Origin: Rhizobacter sp.
GTDB taxonomy: Bacteria; Pseudomonadota; Gammaproteobacteria; Burkholderiales; Burkholderiaceae_C
Direction of reading: 5' to 3'
NCBI GenBank assembly: GCA_025359585.1
Contig: JANYFX010000549.1
Span: forward strand, 1 to 22,378
Length of the DNA stretch: 22,378 bases
Position numbers and translations under genes: made by a program
The notes under the pieces: generated by a model
Database searches by the model: none
What the model saw: only the letters and a program-made list of their open reading frames with translations
Told to the model about the DNA's origin: nothing
In this document: positions 16,381-22,378 of the stretch, piece by piece
Position numbering within the stretch: position 1 is the stretch's first letter
Layout of the letters: every line of letters begins with the position of its first letter

Positions 16381-16421
16381 TAACTGAACTCCGCGGAGAG
16401 GGTCTTGCGGCCTGCGAAGGC

Positions 16422-17189
16422 TCACCCGCGAGCGTGGGTCACGCCACCATCCACCACCAGCGTCGAGCCCATCACGTAGTCACCCGCGCGCGAGGCGAGG
16501 TAGATCGCCGCGCCAGCCATGTCTTCATCGCGGCCGATGCGCCCGGCCGGGATGTGCTTGGACGTTTCTTCGGCATGGTCACGCGCGACGCGGTTCATCT
16601 CGGAGGCGAACGCGCCCGGCGCGATGGCCGTCACCACGATGTTGTCTTGCGCCAGCCGCAGCGCCATGCGGCGCGTCAGCTGGATCAGCCCGGCCTTGCT
16701 GGCGGCGTAGGAATAGGTTTCCTGCGGGTTGATCGAAATGCCGTCGATCGACGCGATGTTGATCACCTTGGCCGGCTGCTTCTTCGCAGCGGCGCGCAGC
16801 GGTGCGATCAGCGCCTGCGTCAGGAAGAACGGCGCCTTCAGGTTCAGGTCGACGACCTTGTCCCAGCCCTTTTCGGGGAAGGTGTCGAAACTTTCGCCCC
16901 AGGCCGCGCCGGCGTTGTTGACGAGGATGTCGAGCGCGCCCTCGCGCGCCGTGAAGGCCGCGACCAATGCAGCGATGCCTTCGATCGTCGACACATCCGC
17001 CGGCAGTGAAATGCAGCTGCCCTGTGCCGACAGCTCTTTCGCCGTGGCGTCGCAATCGGCCGCCTTGCGCGACGAGATGTAGACCTTCGCACCTTGCGCC
17101 AGAAAGCCCGCCGCGATCATGCGGCCGATGCCGCGCGAGCCGCCGGTGACGAGGGCGGTGCGGCCCTGGAGTGAGAACAGATCGGTCAT
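16422..17189 (-). CDS. SDR-family NAD(P)-dependent oxidoreductase
   Basis: A 255-residue classical short-chain dehydrogenase/reductase. TGGSRGIG at residues 15-22 binds the cofactor, NNAG stabilises the fold, and the catalytic set is the serine in NIASIDG with YSYAASK. The C-terminal GSTLVVDGG is typical. R39-K40 (SSRKAAD) after the second strand suggests a preference for NADPH. It resembles FabG-like and RhlG-like members, but the substrate is not identifiable. The start ATG follows AGAGG by about 8 bases. It is separated from the upstream GNAT gene by 118 bases, where its promoter may lie, and from the toxin-antitoxin operator downstream by 41 bases. Confidence 0.93.
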   Translation of the reverse strand: MTDLFSLQGRTALVTGGSRGIGRMIAAGFLAQGAKVYISSRKAADCDATAKELSAQGSCISLPADVSTIEGIAALVAAFTAREGALDILVNNAGAAWGESFDTFPEKGWDKVVDLNLKAPFFLTQALIAPLRAAAKKQPAKVINIASIDGISINPQETYSYAASKAGLIQLTRRMALRLAQDNIVVTAIAPGAFASEMNRVARDHAEETSKHIPAGRIGRDEDMAGAAIYLASRAGDYVMGSTLVVDGGVTHARG

Positions 17190-17307
17190 GGTGCTTGCCT
17201 CTTGCGATGTGGTGGGTGCGCGCCGGAGCGGCGAAAAACATTGTGGCCGGCAGCGGGTGGTGCGCGCTGTCACCCGCGCGTCGTTGCGGGGGCAAGCGTT
17301 GAAGCGC

Positions 17308-17856
17308 TCAGCCCGGATCGAGCCGCAGCGAGTACACCAGGGCGACGATGTCCGACCCGCCCATCCTGTCGTTTTTCTTGCCGGACAGACGCCATCCGCA
17401 CGCTTCGTAGAAGCCGATCGCCGCCACGTTGGCTTCGAGCACCAGCAGGTGCAGCTGAACCGCGCCCCGCGCGGCCGCCCAGCGGCGCACTTCGTCGAGC
17501 ATCGCGGTGCCGGCACCCGACCCCTTGTGTTCGGGCAGCGCATGCAGGTTGTCGATATAGACGCTGCGGTCTTCGTCGGGCGCCAGCATGCAGACGAAAC
17601 CGACCGCGGTCTGCCCGCGTTCCGCGATCAGCAGTTCACCGGCGCCCGCCTTCAATTCGCGCAGCTTGGTCGGCCACAGCGCCAGGCCTTCGGCCAGCGC
17701 CTCGTGGTCGAGGTAGCGGTCGGCCAGCATGCCGCGGTAGGTCGACACGCGGCTTCGGGTGTGCATCTGGGCGACGAGCGCCGCGTCGGCCACGGTCGCC
17801 GAGCGCAGGCGCAGACCTGGCGGTGCGGAAGAATCCGAAACCGGATCGATGGCCAT
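17308..17856 (-). CDS. GNAT-family N-acetyltransferase
   Basis: A 182-residue GNAT protein that transfers an acetyl group from acetyl-CoA to an unknown amine. The acetyl-CoA pyrophosphate-binding motif A is LPEHKGSGAGTAML (about residues 106-119), preceded by YIDNLHA and followed by LHLLVLEANVAAIGFYEACGW, the usual motif B. It has no signal peptide. No strong ribosome site precedes the ATG at 17856. It is 30 bases downstream of the DUF3297 gene and may share its transcript. Confidence 0.92.
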   Translation of the reverse strand: MAIDPVSDSSAPPGLRLRSATVADAALVAQMHTRSRVSTYRGMLADRYLDHEALAEGLALWPTKLRELKAGAGELLIAERGQTAVGFVCMLAPDEDRSVYIDNLHALPEHKGSGAGTAMLDEVRRWAAARGAVQLHLLVLEANVAAIGFYEACGWRLSGKKNDRMGGSDIVALVYSLRLDPG

Positions 17857-17886
17857 GGGCGTTCAGGAAAAAGCTTGAAGACGGGC

Positions 17887-18135
17887 CTATCGATAGAACG
17901 CTTCGACCTTGCCTTTCAACTTGATCAGCAAGGGGTGGCCCTTGCGGTCCACCGCCTTGCCGGCAGGCACCTTGACCCAGCCTTCGCTGAGGCAGTATTC
18001 CTCGACATCGAAACGCTCCTTGTCGTTCAGCCGGATACCGATTTCATGTTCGAAAACAGCGGCCACGTGGTGCGGGCTGCGTGGGTCGACCGACAGGCGG
18101 TCGGGGATCGGGGTGGCGGGTTTCGCGTCGGTCAT
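17887..18135 (-). CDS. DUF3297 family protein
   Basis: An 82-residue protein matching the small DUF3297 family: PDRLSVDPRSPHH near the N-terminus, FEHEIGIRLNDKERFDVEEYCLSEGWVKV in the middle and a basic end, KLKGKVEAFYR. Its function is unknown; it looks soluble and cytoplasmic. The start ATG at 18135 gives the expected family length; an in-frame extension to 18192 lacks conserved sequence. The 102-base gap to the cca gene upstream may hold its promoter, but no clear -35/-10 pair was found. Confidence 0.9.
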   Translation of the reverse strand: MTDAKPATPIPDRLSVDPRSPHHVAAVFEHEIGIRLNDKERFDVEEYCLSEGWVKVPAGKAVDRKGHPLLIKLKGKVEAFYR

Positions 18136-18237
18136 GGGTGTCTTTGGTTCGGTCGATGTGGCTGGAGCTCGAGAAGGCTTCCGAGCCGGCATTCTGCAAC
18201 TTTGGCGCCGGGCCAGCGAAGCGCCGAGCGCTGCGAA

Positions 18238-19479
18238 TCAACCCAGGCCACCGTCGGCCGCCAGGCCGGCCGTCACCGCCGCAGCGCGCGCTGCATGGAT
18301 CGCTTCGCCGAGCGCAGGGCCTTTGAGACCGCGCGCCGCAGCTTCGGCGGCGACCGTGGCCGAGTCGATGGCCAGCGCCCAGGCCAGCACCTGCGCCAGG
18401 CGCGGGCGCTGCGGGTAAGCCGATTCTTCGAGACCACCGCGCCCGCGCGCGTCGCACTCGCAGGCGATCAAGGTGTCGGCGAATCGTTCGGGGCGGCGGA
18501 ACGCATCGCAGCGTTCCAGCAGTCGCACCAGCGCAGCGGCGCCGAACTCGGCGCTGCGGTGGATGTTGCCGTGCTCGCGCGCCACCACCTCGGCGAGTTC
18601 GCGGCACGCGACCGGCACCTTCAGCCGTTCGCACAGTGCGCGCACCAGGTCGACGCTGCGCTGCTCGTGGCCGAGGTGGCGTGGCAGCACGTCGGCCGGC
18701 GTCGTGCCCTTGCCCAGGTCGTGGCCGAGGCAGGCGAAGCGCACGGCGAGGTTCGTGTCCAGGCGCGCCGACATGTCGAGCACCATCATCAGGTGCACGC
18801 CGGTGTCGACCTCGGGGTGGTAGTCGGCGCGCTGCGCCACGCCCCACAGGCGCTCGACCTCGGGCAGCAGGCGGGCGAGGGCGCCGCAGGTGCGCAACAG
18901 CTCGAACATGCGTGACGGCTTGCTGTCCATCAAGCCGCGCGACAGCTCTTGCCAGACCCGTTCGGGCACGAGCGCATCGACCTCGCCGGCTTCGACCATC
19001 TGCTGCATCAGCGCGAGCGTTTCGGGCGCGAGCGTGAAGTCGTCGAAGCGTGCCGCGAAGCGCGCCACGCGCAGGATGCGCCCCGGGTCTTCGGCGAAAG
19101 CAGGCGACACGTGGCGCAGCACTTTCGCTCCGAGGTCGCGCTGGCCGCCGTGCGGGTCGATCAAGGCGCCGTGTTCGTCCTGCGCGATCGCGTTGATCGT
19201 CAGGTCGCGCCGCAGCAGGTCGTCTTCGAGCGTGACGCTCGGATCGGCATGAACTTCGAAGCCGCAGTACCCCGGCGCGGTCTTGCGTTCGCTGCGGGCC
19301 AGCGCGTGTTCTTCGTGCGTCTGCGGGTGCAGGAACACCGGAAAGTCTTGCCCGACGGCGGTGTAGCCGGCATCGAGCATTTCTTGCGGCGTGGCACCGA
19401 CGACGACCCAGTCGCGGTCGAGGCCGGGCCGCTTGAGCAGCGCATCTCGTACCGCACCACCGACCAGATAACGTTTCAT
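18238..19479 (-). CDS. cca: multifunctional CCA tRNA nucleotidyltransferase
   Basis: A 413-residue CCA-adding enzyme that builds or repairs the CCA 3' end of tRNAs, close in length to E. coli Cca (412). GGAVRDALL (7-15) and the metal-binding D21 and D23 (LDRDW) form the nucleotidyltransferase core. LLRRDLTINAIA is the conserved template region. An HD phosphohydrolase domain (GVHLMMVLD, then CLGHDLGKGT) gives the 2'3'-cyclic phosphodiesterase/phosphatase activities of the bacterial multifunctional form. The gene lies 33 bases after the GST gene and may be read with it. Confidence 0.97.
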   Translation of the reverse strand: MKRYLVGGAVRDALLKRPGLDRDWVVVGATPQEMLDAGYTAVGQDFPVFLHPQTHEEHALARSERKTAPGYCGFEVHADPSVTLEDDLLRRDLTINAIAQDEHGALIDPHGGQRDLGAKVLRHVSPAFAEDPGRILRVARFAARFDDFTLAPETLALMQQMVEAGEVDALVPERVWQELSRGLMDSKPSRMFELLRTCGALARLLPEVERLWGVAQRADYHPEVDTGVHLMMVLDMSARLDTNLAVRFACLGHDLGKGTTPADVLPRHLGHEQRSVDLVRALCERLKVPVACRELAEVVAREHGNIHRSAEFGAAALVRLLERCDAFRRPERFADTLIACECDARGRGGLEESAYPQRPRLAQVLAWALAIDSATVAAEAAARGLKGPALGEAIHAARAAAVTAGLAADGGLG

Positions 19480-19512
19480 GCAGGGCAGTTTAGGCCCGGC
19501 GCGAAAGCCTGT

Positions 19513-20193
19513 TCAGGCCCTGGAACGGTAAGGCTCTTCGAAGTCCAGAAAGTCGCGCTCGGCGAGCGCTTCGCTGATCCACGCCTGCACGCCGGGCAGC
19601 GCGGTCACACGCTGCAGGTAGGCCGAGATCGCCGCTGGCACCGGCAGCCCGTAGGTGTTGAGCCGCATCACCACCGGCGCGAAGAAGGCGTCGGCGATGC
19701 CGAACGCGCCGAACAGCATCGGGCCGCCGCTGGCCTTCAGCAGCGTCGACCACATGCCGACAAGCCGCGCCAGATCGTCGCGCACGCCGGCCTGCTCGGC
19801 CAGCAAACGCACACCGACGTCGGGCAAGGCCGCTTCGATGTTCATCGGGAAATGGCTGCGCAGCGCGCCGAAGCCGGAGTGCATTTCGGCGCAGACGCTG
19901 CGCGCACGCGCACGTGCTTTCAGGTCTTGCGGCCAGAGCTGTTTGTCGGGGAAACGCTCGGCCACGTATTCGGCGATGGCCAGCGTGTCCCACACCACGA
20001 GGTCGCCGTCGAGCAGCACCGGCACACGCCCGGCCGGGCTGATGCGCGCGAGTTCGGTCTTGAACTTCGACTCGGGCGAAAACGCGTCGAAGCGGATCTT
20101 GATCTCGTCGAACGGGATGCCGGCCTGCTTCAGCAGCACCCACGGCCGCATCGACCATGAAGAGTAGTTCTTGTTGCCGATGTAGAGCTGCAT
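19513..20193 (-). CDS. glutathione S-transferase family protein
   Basis: A 226-residue soluble GST. The N-terminal thioredoxin-like domain starts YIGNKNYSSWSMRPW, with the SSWSxRPW motif at residues 11-18 that binds the glutathione thiol in this subgroup. AGRVPVLLDGD carries the cis-proline, and WDTLAIAEYVAERFPD is the gamma-glutamyl contact helix. An all-helical C-terminal domain follows. The start ATG follows GAGG by about 6 bases. Substrate unknown; the gene lies between slt and cca on the same strand. Confidence 0.94.
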   Translation of the reverse strand: MQLYIGNKNYSSWSMRPWVLLKQAGIPFDEIKIRFDAFSPESKFKTELARISPAGRVPVLLDGDLVVWDTLAIAEYVAERFPDKQLWPQDLKARARARSVCAEMHSGFGALRSHFPMNIEAALPDVGVRLLAEQAGVRDDLARLVGMWSTLLKASGGPMLFGAFGIADAFFAPVVMRLNTYGLPVPAAISAYLQRVTALPGVQAWISEALAERDFLDFEEPYRSRA

Positions 20194-20256
20194 GGCTGCC
20201 TCGTTCGATGCAAGAGCGGCATGCTAACCGGCAGCGTGCGCGTCAGGCTTGACGTT

Positions 20257-20277
20257 TGCGCATGCGATTGATGCGCA
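20257..20277. other. small hairpin after the slt stop codon
   Basis: TGCGCAT-gcgattg-ATGCGCA can form a 7-bp stem with a 7-base loop just downstream of the slt stop (- strand). There is no T-run after it, so a Rho-independent terminator is not supported; it may protect the 3' end or have no role. Confidence 0.25.
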
Positions 20278-20289
20278 CGCCGGCAGCCG

Positions 20290-22143
20290 CTACGGCAAGT
20301 CCTTGTTCTCGACGGTGTTGGCACCGGCCGGCGCCACGCCACGCCCGAGCCGCGCTTTCAGCGAAGGCGCCTGGCCGCTCATCAGTGCAGCGTAATAACT
20401 GCCGTTGCTGAGCACCTTCTTCACGTAGTCGCGCGTTTCGGGGAACGGGATGTTTTCGGCCCACACCGCCGTTTCCAGCGCCGGCCCGTCGCGCCATTTG
20501 CGCGGTCGGCCGGGGCCGGCGTTGTAGGCTGCGGCGGCCATCGCTTGCGAGCCGCCGAAGTCGTCGAGCACGAGCTTCAGGTAAGACGTGCCGAGCTTGA
20601 TGTTGGTGTCGCGGTCGGTGATCAGGTCGGGGGTGTAGGGCAGGCCGATCTTCTTTGCCGTCCAGCGCGCGGTGGCCGGCATCAGCTGCATCAGGCCGGA
20701 GGCACCGACGCCCGAGCGCGCGTCCATGATGAAGCGCGACTCCTGGCGGATCAGGCCGTAGACATAGGCCACGTCGACGCCGATCTCGCGAGCATGCGTG
20801 GTCACTTCCTTCAGGTAAGGCGTGGGGAAACGCTGCGCCATGTCGATCTCGCCGCGGGTGCGTTCGCTGGTGTTGATGCAGGACTTGTAAACCTCGCGGT
20901 CGCAGGCGAGCTGCGCAGCGGCCAGCAGTTCGCGGTCGTTCATGCCACGCAGCGTGAAGTTCCATTCGCGCTCGCCTTCGCTGCGCAGGCCGAGGTTGAT
21001 GAGTTGCAGCCCGCGCACCAGGCCGGGTTTTTGCAACGCGGCCAAACGTTCTTCGGGCGTCAGGGCTTCGGGCCGCGCCGGCATGAACACGGCCTGGCCG
21101 AGCTGCTCGGCGGCCATCGCGGCATAAAAGTTCACCTGGTTCGAGATGCCGCTCAGCAGCTCGCGGCCCATGCCGCGCATCGACTCGGTGTCTTGCGAAT
21201 CGCCGGCGATCGCGAGCATCGCACGCGCCTTCCAGTAGACCCAGGCCGCGTCGCGCTGCTCGGCCGCGCCCATCGCGTTGATGGCCTGCATGACCTGCTG
21301 CCAGCGCGCCTTGCCGTTGTCGGCACGCAGCGCGGCGCGCACTTTCCAGGCGAGGGTGTCGTCGGTCCAGTCGATCTCGCGGCCGGCCTTGGCTGCGCTC
21401 AGCGCGGCGCGCTGAAAGTGGTCGGCGGCCTCGGGCTGGAGTTTCATCGCCGACTGTTTGGCCACCGACGCCCAGGCCCACGCCGCCAGGTCGTTGGGCA
21501 GGGCGCGGTCCCAGCGCTCGCTGAGCTGGCCCGACGCCGCTTCGGGGTCGTTGCTGGCCATGCGCATCAGCGCCAGCAGCGTCAGCTCGGCGTTGGTGCG
21601 CGAGACAGTAGACGCGCTGCGGGTCATGTAGCGCGCGGGGTTCTCTGCCAGTTCGGTGATGGCGCTGCCTGCGGCCACGCTGATCAGCACCGCCGCCTGG
21701 CGCGCCGCACGCGGACGGCCGGCGTCGATCGCGAAGCGGGCCTTGCGCCACACGTCGGCGGCGGTGAACTGTTTGGCATCGACGAGCGTGGCGGCGAGCA
21801 GCGCACAGCCGTCGTCGGCGTCACGTTGTGCGAGCCAGGTGGCGAGCGCTGCGTCGCGCACGTTCTTGCCACCCAGGTGGTCGACGAGCAGCGCGTAACA
21901 GGTGACCTCGCGGTCGTCGTTCATGCGAAAGCGCGGGAACTCGGCCGCGAAGTTGACCCAGTCGCGGCGTTTGCCCAGCTCGAGCAGCCAGTCGTTGCGA
22001 AAGCGGTCTTCGACATAGGTGCCGGGCCAGCGCGCCGCGAAGTCATTGGCCTCGGCTTGTTGCACTTCGCCGATGCGGTTCGTCAGCTCCCAGTAGTCGG
22101 GCCACATCGCCAGCGGGTGGTTGGCGGCCAGCGCGACCGCGCG
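20290..22143 (-). CDS. slt: soluble lytic murein transglycosylase (Slt70 type), 5' end missing
   Basis: A periplasmic muramidase-like enzyme that cleaves peptidoglycan to 1,6-anhydro products. 617 residues are present. Most is the helical superhelix (U-domain) seen in Slt70, and the C-terminal GH23 catalytic domain has the glutamate in IRQESRF (codon 20742-20740), SGLMQLMPATA and AAYNAGPGR. The signal peptide and first part of the U-domain are missing. Although the frame stays open to 22365, everything above 22143 is antisense to the + strand slt fragment and is not homologous coding sequence. The real gene therefore breaks at the inverted junction. Confidence 0.92.
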   Translation of the reverse strand, partial: RAVALAANHPLAMWPDYWELTNRIGEVQQAEANDFAARWPGTYVEDRFRNDWLLELGKRRDWVNFAAEFPRFRMNDDREVTCYALLVDHLGGKNVRDAALATWLAQRDADDGCALLAATLVDAKQFTAADVWRKARFAIDAGRPRAARQAAVLISVAAGSAITELAENPARYMTRSASTVSRTNAELTLLALMRMASNDPEAASGQLSERWDRALPNDLAAWAWASVAKQSAMKLQPEAADHFQRAALSAAKAGREIDWTDDTLAWKVRAALRADNGKARWQQVMQAINAMGAAEQRDAAWVYWKARAMLAIAGDSQDTESMRGMGRELLSGISNQVNFYAAMAAEQLGQAVFMPARPEALTPEERLAALQKPGLVRGLQLINLGLRSEGEREWNFTLRGMNDRELLAAAQLACDREVYKSCINTSERTRGEIDMAQRFPTPYLKEVTTHAREIGVDVAYVYGLIRQESRFIMDARSGVGASGLMQLMPATARWTAKKIGLPYTPDLITDRDTNIKLGTSYLKLVLDDFGGSQAMAAAAYNAGPGRPRKWRDGPALETAVWAENIPFPETRDYVKKVLSNGSYYAALMSGQAPSLKARLGRGVAPAGANTVENKDLP

Positions 22144-22378
22144 CAGCTGGCTTCGACGCGCGCCGCCGCACTCGCCGCCAACCACCCATTGGCCGTGTGG
22201 GCCGATTACTGGGAACTGAGCAACCGGCTGAGCGAAGCCCGGCAGGAGGAGCTCGATGCGTTCTATGCGCGCTGGCCCGCCAGCTACCTCGAGGACCGGC
22301 TGCGCAACGACTGGCTGCTCGAACTCGGCCACCGCCGCGACTGGGTCAACTTTCGCGCCGAGCACCCGCGCTTCAAGC
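21924..22378. repeat. long imperfect inverted repeat at the slt/slt junction
   Basis: The two slt segments form arms 21924-22143 and 22159-22378 in exact register around a 15-base centre. GCGCGC occurs symmetrically at 22139-22144 and 22158-22163, a self-complementary sequence that could prime a fold-back or template switch. The arms are diverged, so this is not a simple copy of one sequence. Confidence 0.8.
22144..22378 (+). CDS. fragment of a second slt homologue, opposite orientation, both ends incomplete
   Basis: Reading + from 22144 gives QLASTRAAALAANHPLAVW and continues to the window edge with no stop. It includes DYWELSNRL, ARWPASYLEDR, NDWLLELG and RRDWVNF. This is the same U-domain segment as in the - strand slt gene, aligned without gaps over 68 residues with 48 identical (about 71%, counted by hand). 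It has no start and no signal peptide here. It is either a genuine second slt gene interrupted at this point or foreign sequence joined by an assembly or amplification chimera. Confidence 0.8.

Noticed and set aside
17225..17250. Hairpin CGCCG-gag-CGGCG followed by AAAAA as a terminator
   Set aside because: The A-run is on the wrong side for - strand transcription and would give no U-tract on the + strand, where no gene ends.
17119..18915. A 598-codon open frame on the + strand
   Set aside because: It lies opposite the GNAT, DUF3297 and cca genes, which carry recognisable domains; no domain is visible in this frame.
22144..22365. ATG at 22365 as the slt start on the - strand
   Set aside because: The first part of that frame is antisense to the + strand slt fragment, has no signal peptide and does not resemble Slt proteins.

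Overview
This 22.4-kb window is dense, GC-rich bacterial DNA. Gene content (DUF3297 protein, RES/Xre toxin-antitoxin pair, soluble lytic transglycosylase, sox genes, molybdenum hydroxylases) and codon use suggest a betaproteobacterium of the order Burkholderiales. That placement is inferred from family content and was not tested by phylogeny. No tRNA, rRNA, CRISPR array or insertion sequence was seen, and no gene-free stretch exceeds about 130 bases.

Layout. (1) Bases 1-5234, + strand: the tail of an unidentified gene, a CoxL-like molybdenum hydroxylase large subunit (form II signature), an exported metallo-beta-lactamase-fold hydrolase and a periplasmic gamma-glutamyltransferase. (2) Bases 5238-7696, - strand: a TipA-type MerR regulator followed by an MFS exporter. 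Near-identical MerR-type promoter/operators precede both genes, so this looks like a self-regulated drug-responsive efflux unit. (3) Bases 7723-8606, + strand: an MtfA (M90) zinc peptidase gene broken by a one-base frameshift. (4) Bases 8617-13300, - strand: a tightly coupled operon in the order iorA-like, iorB-like, soxX, soxY, soxZ, soxA. Four of its five junctions are ATGA overlaps or allow one. (5) Bases 13428-15215, + strand: an AtuA/DUF1446 protein divergent from that operon. (6) Bases 15205-16380, - strand: an Xre/MbcA-ParS antitoxin and RES-domain toxin pair with a perfect palindrome upstream. (7) Bases 16422-20193, - strand: SDR oxidoreductase, GNAT acetyltransferase, DUF3297 protein, CCA-adding enzyme and a glutathione S-transferase. 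(8) Bases 20290-22378: a 5'-truncated slt gene on the - strand abuts, head to head, a second diverged slt fragment on the + strand.

The strongest candidate for an undescribed system is region 4. A Tat-exported xanthine-oxidase-family Mo hydroxylase (IorAB type) is translationally coupled to SoxXYZA, the cytochrome and carrier part of the thiosulfate-oxidising system. SoxB and SoxCD are absent from the operon, and the SoxY carrier arm ends in AACVES, not the classical GGCGG. One reading is that the Mo enzyme works on a substrate bound to SoxYZ, or passes electrons to SoxXA cytochromes, in the periplasm. The inverted slt junction at the right edge should be treated first as a possible assembly or amplification chimera.
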